From Bryobacterales bacterium (lineage in GTDB: Bacteria > Acidobacteriota > Terriglobia > Bryobacterales > Bryobacteraceae): a stretch of 33,952 nt of DNA. The notes beneath the pieces were generated by a model that searched no databases, was not told where the DNA came from, and saw nothing but the letters and a program-made list of their open reading frames with translations. Position 1 is the stretch's first letter. Each line of letters begins with the position of its first letter. Shown piece by piece: positions 18,092-26,631 of the stretch. Location of the stretch: positions 1 to 33,952 of the forward strand of contig PLDO01000477.1 of the NCBI GenBank assembly GCA_003136215.1, read 5' to 3'. A program made the position numbers and the translations under genes.

Positions 18092-19456
18092 GTGGATAAT
18101 CCGTACGATCAAGTCGCCTATCGCACCTTCCCGCGGCGGCAGACCCATCCCGACCGCCTGGCCGCGATCGCCCTTTTTTTCGGCATGAAGCCCGCGCCCC
18201 CCACCGCCTGCCGTGTGCTTGAAATCGGCTGCGGCGACGGCGCCAACCTGATTCCGCTGGCGTACTATTTGCCGGAAAGCCGCTTCACGGGTATCGATCT
18301 CGCCGCCGGACCCGTCGCCGCCGCCGGCGCCATGGCCGCGGAACTGGCCGTCCACAACATCGATCTGCGCGTGGCCGATCTGCGCCATCTTTCCGCCCGG
18401 GATGGCGAGTTCGACTATATCTTCGCCCACGGGCTCTACTCCTGGATCCCGGCGGATGTGCGCGATCGCCTGCTGGCCGTCTGCCGCCAGTGCCTGGCGC
18501 CGCAGGGTGTGGCGTTCGTCAGCTACAACGTGTATCCGGGACGGTACCCGCGCCAGATGATTCGCGAAATCCTGCTGTATCACACGCGAACCCTGGTTGA
18601 CCCGGCACAGCGCATCGCCGCGGCGCGCCGCCTGCTGGAGCAACTCGACCACCCGGAGGCCCGGTCCCTCATGGAGCAGGGCGACGATGTCCTGTTTCAC
18701 GACGATCTGGCGCCGGTCAACGACCCCGTATGGTTCCGCGAATTCGCGGCGCACGCGCAGCGCCACGGCCTGCAATATCTGGGCGAAGCCGACTCGCATA
18801 ACACCTTCGAGCAAGTGGCAGGGGAAGCCGTGAACGTGATCGAGCGCGAGCAATATGTGGATTTCCTGAACCTGCGCCGCTTCCGCCAGACGCTGCTGTG
18901 CCGCGCGGAGATCCCACTCGATCGCGTGACGGGTGCGGCCCGCATGGACGAATTCCTGTTTTCCGAAAATAAGCGGGCACGCCGCATCCGCGCGCACCAG
19001 CCAGAGCCCGTCTTCGCCGAAGAGCCGGTGGAAGCCATCGCCCAGGCCTTACACGACACCGCGCCATTGCCCGCCCGGTTCGAAGAGCTCATTCCGTACG
19101 CCGGAAACGCGGAGTTGCTGCGCGAGATCCTCTTTGCGCTGCTCTCCTCCGGCTGCGTCAACCTGCACGTCCACGATTTCCCCTGCCAGGAGACGGTGAC
19201 CGAAAGGCCGTGCGCCAGCCGTCTGGCGCGCTATCAGGCGGCGGGCGGAGGCAACGTGACGAACGCATGCCATATCCCGGTGGAACTCGACGCGGTCGCG
19301 CGCCGTCTGGTGGGCCTGCTGGATGGCACGCGCACGCACCAGCAAATCGCGCGCGAACTGTCGCGTACGGCGGGCATGCCGAGTCCGCGGGATGTCCGGC
19401 GGTACCTGCCCGCCAGTCTGGACTGGCTGGCGCGCATGGCGCTGCTGGAAGGCTGA
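18092..19456 (+). CDS. class I methyltransferase with PKMT/MethyTransf_Reg regulatory domain
   Basis: 454 residues from GTG 18092 (a TTG one codon earlier is the alternative; no ATG is available). N-terminal motif NPYDQVAYRTFPRRQTHPDR is the entry signature of the family of putative protein-lysine methyltransferases with a regulatory domain. The SAM site is VLEIGCGDGANLIPLAYYLP (about 42-61) and FTGIDLAAGPVA, with FDYIFAHGLYSWIP downstream. Residues ~215-320 are the regulatory domain (DDLAPVNDPVWFREFAAHAQ and AGEAVNVIEREQYVDFLNLR) and the C-terminal ~370-454 look like a small winged-helix-type domain. The acceptor is unknown; rickettsial relatives methylate outer-membrane proteins. The tail of a second, lost copy is found at 20372. 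Confidence 0.85.
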   Translation: MDNPYDQVAYRTFPRRQTHPDRLAAIALFFGMKPAPPTACRVLEIGCGDGANLIPLAYYLPESRFTGIDLAAGPVAAAGAMAAELAVHNIDLRVADLRHLSARDGEFDYIFAHGLYSWIPADVRDRLLAVCRQCLAPQGVAFVSYNVYPGRYPRQMIREILLYHTRTLVDPAQRIAAARRLLEQLDHPEARSLMEQGDDVLFHDDLAPVNDPVWFREFAAHAQRHGLQYLGEADSHNTFEQVAGEAVNVIEREQYVDFLNLRRFRQTLLCRAEIPLDRVTGAARMDEFLFSENKRARRIRAHQPEPVFAEEPVEAIAQALHDTAPLPARFEELIPYAGNAELLREILFALLSSGCVNLHVHDFPCQETVTERPCASRLARYQAAGGGNVTNACHIPVELDAVARRLVGLLDGTRTHQQIARELSRTAGMPSPRDVRRYLPASLDWLARMALLEG

Positions 19457-19469
19457 GGGAAGGCCCGAC
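19385..19469 (+). repeat. 85-base direct repeat, copy 1 (3' end of the methyltransferase gene)
   Basis: Matches 20372-20456 over 85 bases with four mismatches. It covers the last 24 codons of the regulatory-domain methyltransferase plus 13 bases after its stop. The two copies enclose a lower-GC methyltransferase gene. Confidence 0.9.
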
Positions 19470-19647
19470 ACGGTCAACCTAATGGCGGCGCGGTGAAGGT
19501 GGACCCGCCTGCGACTCCCGGACGAGTTTGGATGCCAAGATCGCGGCTGGCAGGTCGGTCACCTACGCATGAAAGACATATTCATCTGGGGCCGTTGTTG
19601 CCAATCAAGAGGCCCACTGCGTAGAATCTTTGGATGGGTGAACCGAT

Positions 19648-20295
19648 ATGACCGGCAGAAACTCACGCGTAAATCAATGCCAGAACCCGACTGGATGGCT
19701 GGGACGATGGGTTCTGCGGAATATGAATTCGCGCCACTCCAAGGTCACAGATTGGGGCTTATCGCGGGCTTCGATAGGGAAACATGACATCATCCTGGAT
19801 GTAGGCTGCGGCGGAGGCAGAACCGTGAGCAAGTTGGCTGCAATCGCCACTCAAGGCAAGGTCTATGGCATCGATCATTCGACGGAGAGCGTGGCTATGG
19901 CCATGCGAACGAACAAGCAATGGATCGATGTCGCACGCGTTGAGGTTCGGGAGGCGTCCGTCTCCCGGTTGCCATTTTCAGACGGCGCCTTTGATGTCAT
20001 CACGGCGGTCGAAACGCACTTCTGGTGGCCTGCTTTGCCAACGGATCTCCGCGAAGTTTTGAGAGTCCTGAAGCCCGGTGGTAGGCTGATCATCATCGCG
20101 GAAGTCTACAAGGGAGCAGAGGCCTTCACTTCAAAAGCTGCGGAGAGATACTCTGAAAAAACAGGTATGGCGCTCCTCAGCGTCGAGGAGCATCGCGAAC
20201 TGTTCACGGATGCCGGTTACTCAGACGTTCAGCTCATTACAGAACCACGCAAAGGGTGGATTTGCTGCATCGGGAGCAAGGCCCCAGTTTCGTAA
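19648..20295 (+). CDS. class I SAM-dependent methyltransferase, lower-GC island gene
   Basis: 215 residues. SAM motif I is ILDVGCGGGRTVSKLAAIA, then VYGIDHSTESVAMAMR, VSRLPFSDGAFDVITAVETH and LREVLRVLKPGGRLIIIAEV: a typical Methyltransf_11 enzyme. The N terminus GWLGRWVLRNMNSRHSKVTD and the end GWICCIGSKAP match a group of short stand-alone methyltransferases known from Firmicutes, archaea and soil bacteria (from memory). Its base composition is visibly more AT-rich and its codon use freer than in the genes on either side. ATG 19648 follows GGATGGGTGA at a usable distance. It lies between two copies of an 85-base repeat, which suggests acquisition by recombination. Confidence 0.85.
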   Translation: MTGRNSRVNQCQNPTGWLGRWVLRNMNSRHSKVTDWGLSRASIGKHDIILDVGCGGGRTVSKLAAIATQGKVYGIDHSTESVAMAMRTNKQWIDVARVEVREASVSRLPFSDGAFDVITAVETHFWWPALPTDLREVLRVLKPGGRLIIIAEVYKGAEAFTSKAAERYSEKTGMALLSVEEHRELFTDAGYSDVQLITEPRKGWICCIGSKAPVS

Positions 20296-20371
20296 AGCTC
20301 GGTCATAACTTAATAACGGCTCTTGAAGTACGGATAGGCACCGATTCGTAACCCGCCCATGCTTGCTCTGC

Positions 20372-20443
20372 CCGCGGGATGTCCGCCGCTACCTGCCCGG
20401 CAGTCTGGACCGGCTGGCGCGCATGGCGCTGCTGGAAGGCTGA
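20372..20443 (+). pseudogene. 3' remnant of a second regulatory-domain methyltransferase gene
   Basis: Reads RDVRRYLPGSLDRLARMALL and then EG-stop, the same tail as the gene ending at 19456 but with Ala to Gly and Trp to Arg changes. Nothing upstream in this frame is related. It is therefore the leftover end of a paralogue, not a gene. Confidence 0.8.
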
Positions 20444-20456
20444 GGGAAGGCCCGAC
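20372..20456 (+). repeat. 85-base direct repeat, copy 2
   Basis: Second copy of 19385-19469 (81 of 85 identical). The identity runs 13 bases past the stop codon and then ends sharply. Confidence 0.9.
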
Positions 20457-20495
20457 TTAACAAGGGAGGGGCGGGGTGTACACTGATTGCAGCCT

Positions 20496-21602
20496 ATGGC
20501 CAAAGGGAAGCTTCGCGCGTTCTGGCAACGCACCAGTGACGGCCTCAATGCCGAGCAGCTCTGGTCCCAATTCCGGCGGGAAACCCGCAGCAGCCTCAAC
20601 CTCTATTCAGCCGAAACCGGCCGCAACCTGAGTGAGGAGTGGTCTGCGCGAAAAGGCCGCCGGCGGGTTCTTTCCGCGGTGGCGGGCGCGATGTATAACC
20701 GCCTCACGCCGGTACGGCGCCTGTTACTCCTGCTCGCGGTCGTACTGTTGGTGCTCCCCTCGACTGAGAACTTACCCGGCGCCGGCTTGCGAATCTCATT
20801 CAATTCGACGCCCGCGGCCCTTATCCTCCTGGTGCTGCTGGTGCTGGAGTTGGCCGATCGCGTAGGCCTCAAGCGCGACCTGGAGATTGCGCGCGACATC
20901 CAGCGGATGCTCCTCCCCGAGAGGCCCCCGACGCTCCCCGGCCTCGATATCGCCTTCGCCACCAAAGCGGCCAACACCGTCGCCGGCGATTACTATGACG
21001 CGTTCCTGCGCTCCAACACAAACGATTCCCGGCTGCTGCTGATCGTCGCCGACGTCGCCGGCAAAGGCATCCCGGCAGGTCTGCTGATGGCCGCCGTGCA
21101 GACCGGATTCCATACCCTCGCAGTGGACCCCGTGCCCCTGGTTGAGCTGGCCGCCAGACTCAATCGTGCCATGTGTGAGCGCAGCGGCGGCGGAAGGCAC
21201 TTGATCACGGCGTTCATCGCGGAATTGGACACGTCGACGCGCTCGTTCATCTGGGTGAACGCCGGCCACAACCCTCCCATCCTGCTCCGAAGCGGCGGCG
21301 CCCTGGAGTACCTGAAAGAAGGCGGCCTCCCGCTGGGAGCTTTCACCGTGTCCCGGTACGAGAGTGGGCGCACCGAACTGGGTTCCGGAGATGCCCTGTA
21401 TATCTACACGGATGGCGTCATCGAAGCTCTCGACGAATCGGGTGCCGAGTACGGCGAGGAGCGCCTCGCCCGACAGGTGGCCGCGCTTGCGACGGCCGAT
21501 GCGGCGACCAGCCTGAGCCGCATCTTCGAATCCGTCGACCGGTTTGCCGGCGCCACCCCCCAATACGACGACATCACCTGCCTGGTTCTGCGCGTCGCCT
21601 GA
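20496..21602 (+). CDS. SpoIIE/RsbU-type PP2C serine phosphatase, membrane-anchored
   Basis: About 368 residues from ATG 20496; a TTG at 20487 is an alternative, but a TACACT box at 20477-20482 would put the transcript start near it. The N-terminal ~65 residues are basic and soluble; two hydrophobic segments follow (RRLLLLLAVVLLVLPST and PAALILLVLLVLELAD). The SpoIIE domain begins with LEIARDIQRMLLPERPPTLP and has the metal-binding aspartates in VAGDYYDAF and LLIVADVAGKGIPAGLLMA, then WVNAGHNPPILL, ALYIYTDGVIEA and YDDITCLVLR. Such enzymes dephosphorylate anti-sigma-factor antagonists or similar proteins. No sensor domain, kinase or antagonist gene is next to it, so its target is unknown. Confidence 0.9.
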   Translation: MAKGKLRAFWQRTSDGLNAEQLWSQFRRETRSSLNLYSAETGRNLSEEWSARKGRRRVLSAVAGAMYNRLTPVRRLLLLLAVVLLVLPSTENLPGAGLRISFNSTPAALILLVLLVLELADRVGLKRDLEIARDIQRMLLPERPPTLPGLDIAFATKAANTVAGDYYDAFLRSNTNDSRLLLIVADVAGKGIPAGLLMAAVQTGFHTLAVDPVPLVELAARLNRAMCERSGGGRHLITAFIAELDTSTRSFIWVNAGHNPPILLRSGGALEYLKEGGLPLGAFTVSRYESGRTELGSGDALYIYTDGVIEALDESGAEYGEERLARQVAALATADAATSLSRIFESVDRFAGATPQYDDITCLVLRVA

Positions 21603-21617
21603 GGCGGGCATTCGCGC

Positions 21618-22229
21618 CTATCCCCGCCGCACTAAGAACACCGCCACCTCCGCCATCAGATTGGGCAGAAATTCCCCCTTGTGATGGCCCGCCAGGAAGA
21701 AGCGCCGTTCCACCACCAGCGATTCCAACTCCGCCAGCGCCTCGAAATCGTGCACTGTCAGGAAGTGGATATTGGGCGATTCGTACCACTCATACGGAAA
21801 CAACGAAGTCCGCGGCGCGCGCCCGCTGAAGAGCATGGAGAGCCGCACCCGCCAGTGGCCGAAATTGGGAAACGCCACGATCGCCCGCCGCCCCACGCGC
21901 AGCATCTCGCGCAGCACCGTGCGCGGATGGCGCGTCTCCTGCAGCGTCTGGCTGAGGATCACGTAATCGAAGGCCTGATCCGGATAGTCCGCCAGCCCCT
22001 CGTCGATATCGCATTGGAACACCGACACGCCGCGCGCGATCGCCTTCTGCACTTTGGCGCCGCTGATTTCCACGCCGCGCGCGTCCACGCCCTTGTTGGA
22101 TGCCAGCCACTCCAGCAGCTCGCCTTCGCCGCAGCCCAGGTCGAGCACTTTGGTATCGGGCTCCACGATCTCGCCGATAATCGCGTAATCGCTGCGGCCC
22201 AGCAGCTCGCGGACGAATCCCGCTTTCAT
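21618..22229 (-). CDS. metW: methionine biosynthesis protein MetW (methyltransferase-fold)
   Basis: 203 residues from ATG at 22229. It shows the MetW pattern VLDLGCGEGELLEWLASNKG, VEISGAKVQKAIARGVSVFQ, CDIDEGLADYPDQAFDYVIL, SQTLQETRHPRTVLREMLRV, and VAFPNFGHWRVRLSMLFSGR. It starts inside the stop codon of metX (ATGA overlap), the usual metX-metW arrangement. MetW is needed together with MetX for homoserine acylation in several bacteria, though its own reaction is not firmly established. It ends 15 bases from the convergent SpoIIE phosphatase gene. Confidence 0.95.
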   Translation of the reverse strand: MKAGFVRELLGRSDYAIIGEIVEPDTKVLDLGCGEGELLEWLASNKGVDARGVEISGAKVQKAIARGVSVFQCDIDEGLADYPDQAFDYVILSQTLQETRHPRTVLREMLRVGRRAIVAFPNFGHWRVRLSMLFSGRAPRTSLFPYEWYESPNIHFLTVHDFEALAELESLVVERRFFLAGHHKGEFLPNLMAEVAVFLVRRG

Positions 22230-23332
22230 TGCGCCTTCTCGAACGTGCTGGCCAGAAAGCCGCGCACCAGGTCGGTCTGCTCCGCCACGTCCACCAGGAA
22301 GGAATCGTGCCCGTAGTTGGATTGCAGTTCCACGTACGCCACATCGCGATTGCGCGAGCGCAGCGCGCGCACCAGTTCCTGGGATTGATAGCTGGGGTAG
22401 AGCCAGTCCGAACTGAAGCTGATCACCAGGAAGCGGGCCTGCGTTTTTTCCAGGGCCGCCGCCAGCGTTCCGTGACCGTTGGTCAGGTCGAAGTAATCCA
22501 TGGCCTTGGTGATGTAGAGGTAAGAGTTGGCGTCGAAGCGGTAGACGAACTGGCTGCCGCGATAGCGCAGGTAGCTCTCCACTTCGAAATCCACGTCGAA
22601 GCCGAAGCTGAAGTTCTCCTTGCCGCGCAGGCGGCGGCCGAACTTCTCGCGCATCGAGTCGTCGCTCATGTAGGTGATGTGGCCCACCATGCGCGCCACC
22701 GCCAGCCCGCGCGCCGGGGGCTGCTTGTCGTAGTAGCTGCCCTCGTGGAAATCGGGGTCCGCCATAATCGCCTGACGGCCCACTTCGTTGAACGCGATCT
22801 GCTGCGCGCTGTGGCGCGTGGTGGCGGCGATCGGAATGGCGCTGACCACGCTTTCCGGGTAGGCGGCCGCCCACTCCAGCGCCTGCATGCCGCCCATCGA
22901 TCCGCCGGAAACCGACAGCAGCCGCCGGATCCCGAACGAATCGATCAGCATCTTCTGCAAACGCACCATGTCGCCGATGGTGATTACCGGAAACGACATG
23001 GCGTACGGGCAGCCGGTGGCGGGGTTGAGCGAGGAGGGTCCGGTGGTGCCGCGGCAGCCGCCCAGCACGTTGGAGCAAATCACGAAATACTGGTTTGTGT
23101 CGAACGCCTTGCCCGGTCCGATCATGTTGTCCCACCAGCCGGGTTTGCCGGTTTCGGCGCTGATGCCCGCCGCGTGGGCATCGCCCGAGAATGCGTGCAA
23201 CACCACGATGGCATTGGTTTTCGCGGCGTTCAATTCGCCATAGGTCTCGTATGCCACGTCGACCGGCCCGAGCGTTGTGCCGTTATCGAGAGCCAGGGAG
23301 TCGAACCGTGCGGTATTGGCCTCAACGATCAT
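22226..23332 (-). CDS. metX: homoserine O-acyltransferase MetX (annotated as O-acetyltransferase)
   Basis: Transfers an acyl group from acyl-CoA to homoserine, the first committed step to methionine. The 368 residues form an alpha/beta hydrolase with the nucleophile Ser145 in VSGGSMGGMQALEW, Asp309 in ISFSSDWLYP and His342 in NYGHDSFLVD; HAFSGDAHAAG and GGCRGTTGPSSLNP are conserved MetX segments. Sequence alone does not settle acetyl- versus succinyl-CoA use, since the MetX family contains both. The start is ATG 23332 without a clear ribosome site; a TGTTATCAT box lies 14 bases upstream on the minus strand. No SAM riboswitch is seen in the short leader. Confidence 0.96.
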   Translation of the reverse strand: MIVEANTARFDSLALDNGTTLGPVDVAYETYGELNAAKTNAIVVLHAFSGDAHAAGISAETGKPGWWDNMIGPGKAFDTNQYFVICSNVLGGCRGTTGPSSLNPATGCPYAMSFPVITIGDMVRLQKMLIDSFGIRRLLSVSGGSMGGMQALEWAAAYPESVVSAIPIAATTRHSAQQIAFNEVGRQAIMADPDFHEGSYYDKQPPARGLAVARMVGHITYMSDDSMREKFGRRLRGKENFSFGFDVDFEVESYLRYRGSQFVYRFDANSYLYITKAMDYFDLTNGHGTLAAALEKTQARFLVISFSSDWLYPSYQSQELVRALRSRNRDVAYVELQSNYGHDSFLVDVAEQTDLVRGFLASTFEKAQ

Positions 23333-23346
23333 TTTGGAGTGTATTC

Positions 23347-23355
23347 ATGATAACA
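23347..23355 (-). promoter_or_regulatory. extended -10 box upstream of metX
   Basis: TGTTATCAT on the minus strand fits TGnTAnnnT and ends 14 bases before the metX ATG, predicting a leader of about 7 bases. The 89-base gap also serves the divergent lipocalin gene. Confidence 0.4.
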
Positions 23356-23421
23356 AAGCCGGTCCGTATGCCAGAATGAATGCAGGTACGCGGCGCTTCC
23401 GTGTCCGCCCGAATCGCTCCC

Positions 23422-24462
23422 ATGAAGATCCTGCTGCTGTTCCTCCTGGCCGCGGCGCCGCAGTACCGGCAGGCGTTGCCCGGCTACGCGTACCAGTTTC
23501 CGCGCGACCACTTCGAACACCCCGATTTCCGCACCGAATGGTGGTATTACACGGGCAATGTCCACGCCCGGGACGGTCACCGTTACGGCTTCGAACTGGT
23601 CTTCTTCCGCCAGGGCGATCCCAAGGGTGACCCGGCCAACGCCTCCGTCTGGCGCATCGACGACCTATATCTGGCGCACCTCGCGCTGACCGATATCGAC
23701 GGGCAGCGCTTCCGCTACTACCGGCGCCTCAACCGTTCGGGTCCCGGCGTGGCCGGCGCGCGCGCCGCCCAATCGCGCGTCTGGAACGGCAATTGGGAGG
23801 CGAAGTGGGACCCGTCAACCGGCGCTCAGACGCTCACCGCCGTGGCCGAAGAAATTCGCTTCACGCTGCGCCTCATTCCGCGCACGCCGCCGGTGATTCA
23901 CGGAGAGAACGGTGTCAGCCAGAAGGCCGCCGGCGCGGGCAAGGCATCGTACTACGTCTCCTTCCCGCGCCTCGATGTATCCGGCTCCCTGAACGGCGTC
24001 GAGGTCGCGGGAGCGGCCTGGATGGACCACGAATGGTTCACCCACCAGTTGGAACCCGGCCAGCAGGGCTGGGATTGGTTCAGCGCCCAGTTGGATTCCG
24101 GCGCGGAGCTGATGCTGTTCCAACTGCGCCACGCCGACGGCACGCCCGACAGCTACTCGTCGGGGACCTACATCGCTCCCGATGGCCGCGCCACCCACCT
24201 CAAACACGCGGATTTCCAACTCCAGCCGCTCGACTACTGGACCAGTTCCCAAACCCGCGGACGCTACCCCATCCGCTGGCGCATCACCGTGCCCTCGCTG
24301 CACCTCGCGCTGGAGTGCGCCGCCGCCCTGGACAACCAGGAACTGGTGTCGCAAGACGCGTCGAGCCCCAGCTATTGGGAAGGCGCCGTGACCTACCGCG
24401 GGACTTCGCGCGGCGCGGGCTATCTGGAGATGACGGGCTACCACAAAGCCATGCGGCTGTAG
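23422..24462 (+). CDS. CrtC/AttH-like lipocalin-domain secreted protein (COG5621 type)
   Basis: 346 residues from ATG 23422. A short signal peptide (MKILLLFLLAAAPQY) is followed by two lipocalin-like halves. Signature segments: FPRDHFEHPDFRTEWWYYTG, GFELVFFRQGD, YLAHLALTDIDGQRFRYYRR, GAAWMDHEWFTHQLEPGQQG, WDWFSAQLDSGAELMLFQLR and GYLEMTGYHKAM. This is the fold of carotenoid 1,2-hydratase and AttH; no carotenoid genes are near, and COG5621 members are often encoded with lipoprotein-type ABC transporters, which are absent here. A hydrolase/hydratase or lipid-binding role at the envelope is possible; the substrate is unknown. Confidence 0.85.
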   Translation: MKILLLFLLAAAPQYRQALPGYAYQFPRDHFEHPDFRTEWWYYTGNVHARDGHRYGFELVFFRQGDPKGDPANASVWRIDDLYLAHLALTDIDGQRFRYYRRLNRSGPGVAGARAAQSRVWNGNWEAKWDPSTGAQTLTAVAEEIRFTLRLIPRTPPVIHGENGVSQKAAGAGKASYYVSFPRLDVSGSLNGVEVAGAAWMDHEWFTHQLEPGQQGWDWFSAQLDSGAELMLFQLRHADGTPDSYSSGTYIAPDGRATHLKHADFQLQPLDYWTSSQTRGRYPIRWRITVPSLHLALECAAALDNQELVSQDASSPSYWEGAVTYRGTSRGAGYLEMTGYHKAMRL

Positions 24463-24468
24463 CGCGCG

Positions 24469-24477
24469 TGCCATAAT
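24469..24477 (+). promoter_or_regulatory. extended -10 box 7 bases before the LacD-type gene
   Basis: TGCCATAAT ends 7 bases before GTG 24485. It fits a leaderless message and supports GTG as the true start. No ribosome site is visible. Confidence 0.4.
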
Positions 24478-24484
24478 ATTCCCA

Positions 24485-25495
24485 GTGCACCTGTCCGCCG
24501 GCAAGATGAAGCGCATGAAGGCGCTGGCCAACGATCGCGGCGTCATCGCCGCCACCGCCATGGATCAGCGCGGCAATCTCCAGAAGGCCCTGTCCACCTG
24601 GCGCGGCGTCGATGTGCACGAAATCACGCCGGCCATGATGAGCGAATTCAAAGTGGCGGTGAGCCGCATTCTCACGCCGTATGCCAGCGCCATTCTGCTG
24701 GACCCGGAGTTCGGCCTCGAAGCCGGACGCGCGCGCGCCCCCAACGCCGGACTGCTGCTGGCCTACGAACTCTCCGGTTACGACACTACCCACCCCGGCC
24801 GCCTCCCCGATCTGCTGCCGCATGTTTCGGTGAAGCGGCTGGTGGATTGGGGCGCCGACGCGGTCAAGATCCTGATCTATTACTCGCCGTTCGACGACGC
24901 CGCCGTCAACGATGTGAAGCATGCGTTCATGGAGCGCATCGGCGCCGAGTGCGAGACCTACGAGATCCCGTTCTTTTTGGAAATCGTGGGCTACGATCCG
25001 AAGGGCGGCGACGAAAAAGGCCTCGAGTACGCGCGCCAGAAGCCGGAGATCGTCAAGCAGTGCATGCAGGTGTTCTCGCGAGCCGAGTTCCGCGTGGACG
25101 TGCTGAAAGCGGAAGTGCCCATCAATGCGGAATTCGTCGAGGGCTGCGCGGTTTACCGGGGGCAGAAGGCCTACACGCGGGAGGAAGCGCGCCGGCACTT
25201 CCGCGAAGCCGCGGCGATGGCCGCCAAACCGTTCATTTATCTGTCGGCGGGCGTGAGCAATGCCCAGTTCATCGAATCGCTGGCCATCGCCGGCGAGGCG
25301 GGTACGGACTACTCCGGCGTGCTCTGCGGGCGCGCCACCTGGAAAGACGGCATTCCGGTGTACGCCAAGCAGGGGCTAAAGGCCCTGGAAGAATGGTTGC
25401 AGCGCGACGGTGTGCGTAATATCACCGCGGTCAATGCGGCCATACAATCCGCCCACCCGTGGTACGAAAAGCTGGGAATCACGATGACAGGCTGA
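24485..25495 (+). CDS. LacD-type class I aldolase (tagatose 1,6-bisphosphate aldolase family)
   Basis: 336 residues from GTG 24485 (MHLSAGKMKRMKALANDRG aligns with the normal LacD start). LacD enzymes split tagatose or fructose 1,6-bisphosphate into DHAP and glyceraldehyde 3-phosphate through a Schiff base. Visible motifs: VIAATAMDQRG, ILLDPEFGLEAG, LVDWGADAVKILIYYSP (Lys128), FFLEIVGYDPKG, FRVDVLKAEVP (Lys208, the candidate Schiff-base lysine), FIYLSAGVSNAQFIE and GVLCGRATWKDG. No lac or tagatose-pathway genes are nearby, so the substrate may be another ketose bisphosphate. It is tail to tail with a GRP-type sugar transporter, 10 bases apart. Confidence 0.9.
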   Translation: MHLSAGKMKRMKALANDRGVIAATAMDQRGNLQKALSTWRGVDVHEITPAMMSEFKVAVSRILTPYASAILLDPEFGLEAGRARAPNAGLLLAYELSGYDTTHPGRLPDLLPHVSVKRLVDWGADAVKILIYYSPFDDAAVNDVKHAFMERIGAECETYEIPFFLEIVGYDPKGGDEKGLEYARQKPEIVKQCMQVFSRAEFRVDVLKAEVPINAEFVEGCAVYRGQKAYTREEARRHFREAAAMAAKPFIYLSAGVSNAQFIESLAIAGEAGTDYSGVLCGRATWKDGIPVYAKQGLKALEEWLQRDGVRNITAVNAAIQSAHPWYEKLGITMTG

Positions 25496-25505
25496 CCCGT
25501 GTAGT

Positions 25506-26555
25506 CTAGCCCTTGCGCAGAAACATCGGCGCCGCGCCGATCATGGCTATGCCGCAAAGCAACAGCACCAGCATGAATGTTCCCAGCACCTTCACGCGCA
25601 TGTCGCTGTTCTTGAATTCGCGAAACACCACTATGCCCCACAGCGCCGCCACGACCGGCGATCCCTGAGCCAGCCCGAAGCGCAGCACCGGTTCGCCCTG
25701 AATCGTCTCCGGAACGCTGGCGCACAGCCACGCCGATAGGATGCCGGCGTACCAGATGACGCCGGATACGAGTCCCATCAGGTGCTGCTTCAGACTGACG
25801 TTGAGATATCCGCCGAATTCCACTGGCGTGCCTTCCACCGGCAGATTCATGAAGAAAATATCGTACACGAAGCTTGAAAAAAACACGCCGAACGCAAAAA
25901 TAGCGCCCAACGCGTAGGGTCCCAGCCCCAGGTCGCCCTGCCGCGCCTTGTCCACCAGCGGAGTGAATACGCCAAGGAACATGCCGGCCGCCACGGCAAG
26001 AACGATCCCCTTCAGCGGACTCGGACGCCGTGTGCTCTTGGCAAGCCCGGCACGCGCCTGCGCTTCATGCCGCGCAACCCCCATGATCCGGTAGGATACG
26101 GCGTTGATGATAATCGACGTTAGAATCAACAGGCAACCCAAACCGAGCAGCATCCCATTACCCGCCGGCTGGCCGGCGATGCCAAGGCCACTCCCCAGCA
26201 GCATCGCCATCCCCATTCCCATGGGAAACGCCACCGCCAGGCCGCATACCGAGACCGCCGCTATAAGCAGCATGTTCCCGAGGTTGAAAATCAGGCCGGC
26301 GATAAAGATGTACAGCCACTGCCGCTTTCCGGCGTGCTGCAAGTCGTCGATGAAATTGAAACCGTCGTATCCGATATTGCCCACGGTGAACGCGAAGATC
26401 ACCGAAGCCAACATCAGCCCAAGGGCAAAATCGAGGTAATACAGCTCGAATCGCCACTTTCCAGCGAACTTGAAAAAGCTCGCCCATGATCCCAGGCAGA
26501 ACAAGCTCAGGACCATCAAGAACAAGACCGCGGGATAACTTTGTGGCAGAATCAT
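25506..26555 (-). CDS. GRP-family sugar transporter-like membrane protein (DMT superfamily)
   Basis: 349 residues with about ten hydrophobic helices and short loops, e.g. AVLFLMVLSLFCLGSWASFF, LYIFIAGLIFNLGNMLLIAA and VLGTFMLVLLLCGIAMIGAA. The pattern resembles the glucose/ribose porter (GRP) and ureide-permease branches of the drug/metabolite transporter superfamily: SWASFFKFAGKWRFELYYLD at the N terminus and GIVLAVAAGMFLGVFTPLVD in the middle, with GSPVVAALWGIVVFREFK near the end. A sugar or ureide substrate is likely, but the sequence does not say which. The start is ATG 26555 with only GGAA upstream; a promoter candidate lies at 26576-26605. Confidence 0.85.
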   Translation of the reverse strand: MILPQSYPAVLFLMVLSLFCLGSWASFFKFAGKWRFELYYLDFALGLMLASVIFAFTVGNIGYDGFNFIDDLQHAGKRQWLYIFIAGLIFNLGNMLLIAAVSVCGLAVAFPMGMGMAMLLGSGLGIAGQPAGNGMLLGLGCLLILTSIIINAVSYRIMGVARHEAQARAGLAKSTRRPSPLKGIVLAVAAGMFLGVFTPLVDKARQGDLGLGPYALGAIFAFGVFFSSFVYDIFFMNLPVEGTPVEFGGYLNVSLKQHLMGLVSGVIWYAGILSAWLCASVPETIQGEPVLRFGLAQGSPVVAALWGIVVFREFKNSDMRVKVLGTFMLVLLLCGIAMIGAAPMFLRKG

Positions 26556-26575
26556 GAATCAGTTCCGGAAGTGTG

Positions 26576-26605
26576 AGAGTACACCGTCCGGACAGTGCGG
26601 GTCAA
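26576..26605 (-). promoter_or_regulatory. promoter candidate for the GRP-type transporter
   Basis: On the minus strand TTGACC (26605-26600) and TACTCT (26581-26576) are spaced by 18 bases, 20 bases before the ATG. The spacer contains GTCCGGAC, an exact palindrome that could bind a regulator. It lies in the 76-base gap after the glycosyltransferase gene. Confidence 0.4.
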
Positions 26606-26631
26606 CCCTACCCACATTAGGACGCCCCGCA

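Noticed and set aside
19385-20456. Composite transposon or integron cassette around the lower-GC methyltransferase
   Set aside because: No transposase, integrase or terminal inverted repeats; the direct repeat is a gene tail with divergence, not an insertion-generated duplication.
23333-23421. SAM riboswitch before metX
   Set aside because: Predicted leader is under 20 bases and no SAM-binding helix pattern is seen.
23422-24462. Carotenoid hydratase CrtC proper
   Set aside because: Only fold-level similarity and no carotenoid genes nearby; called CrtC/AttH-like instead.
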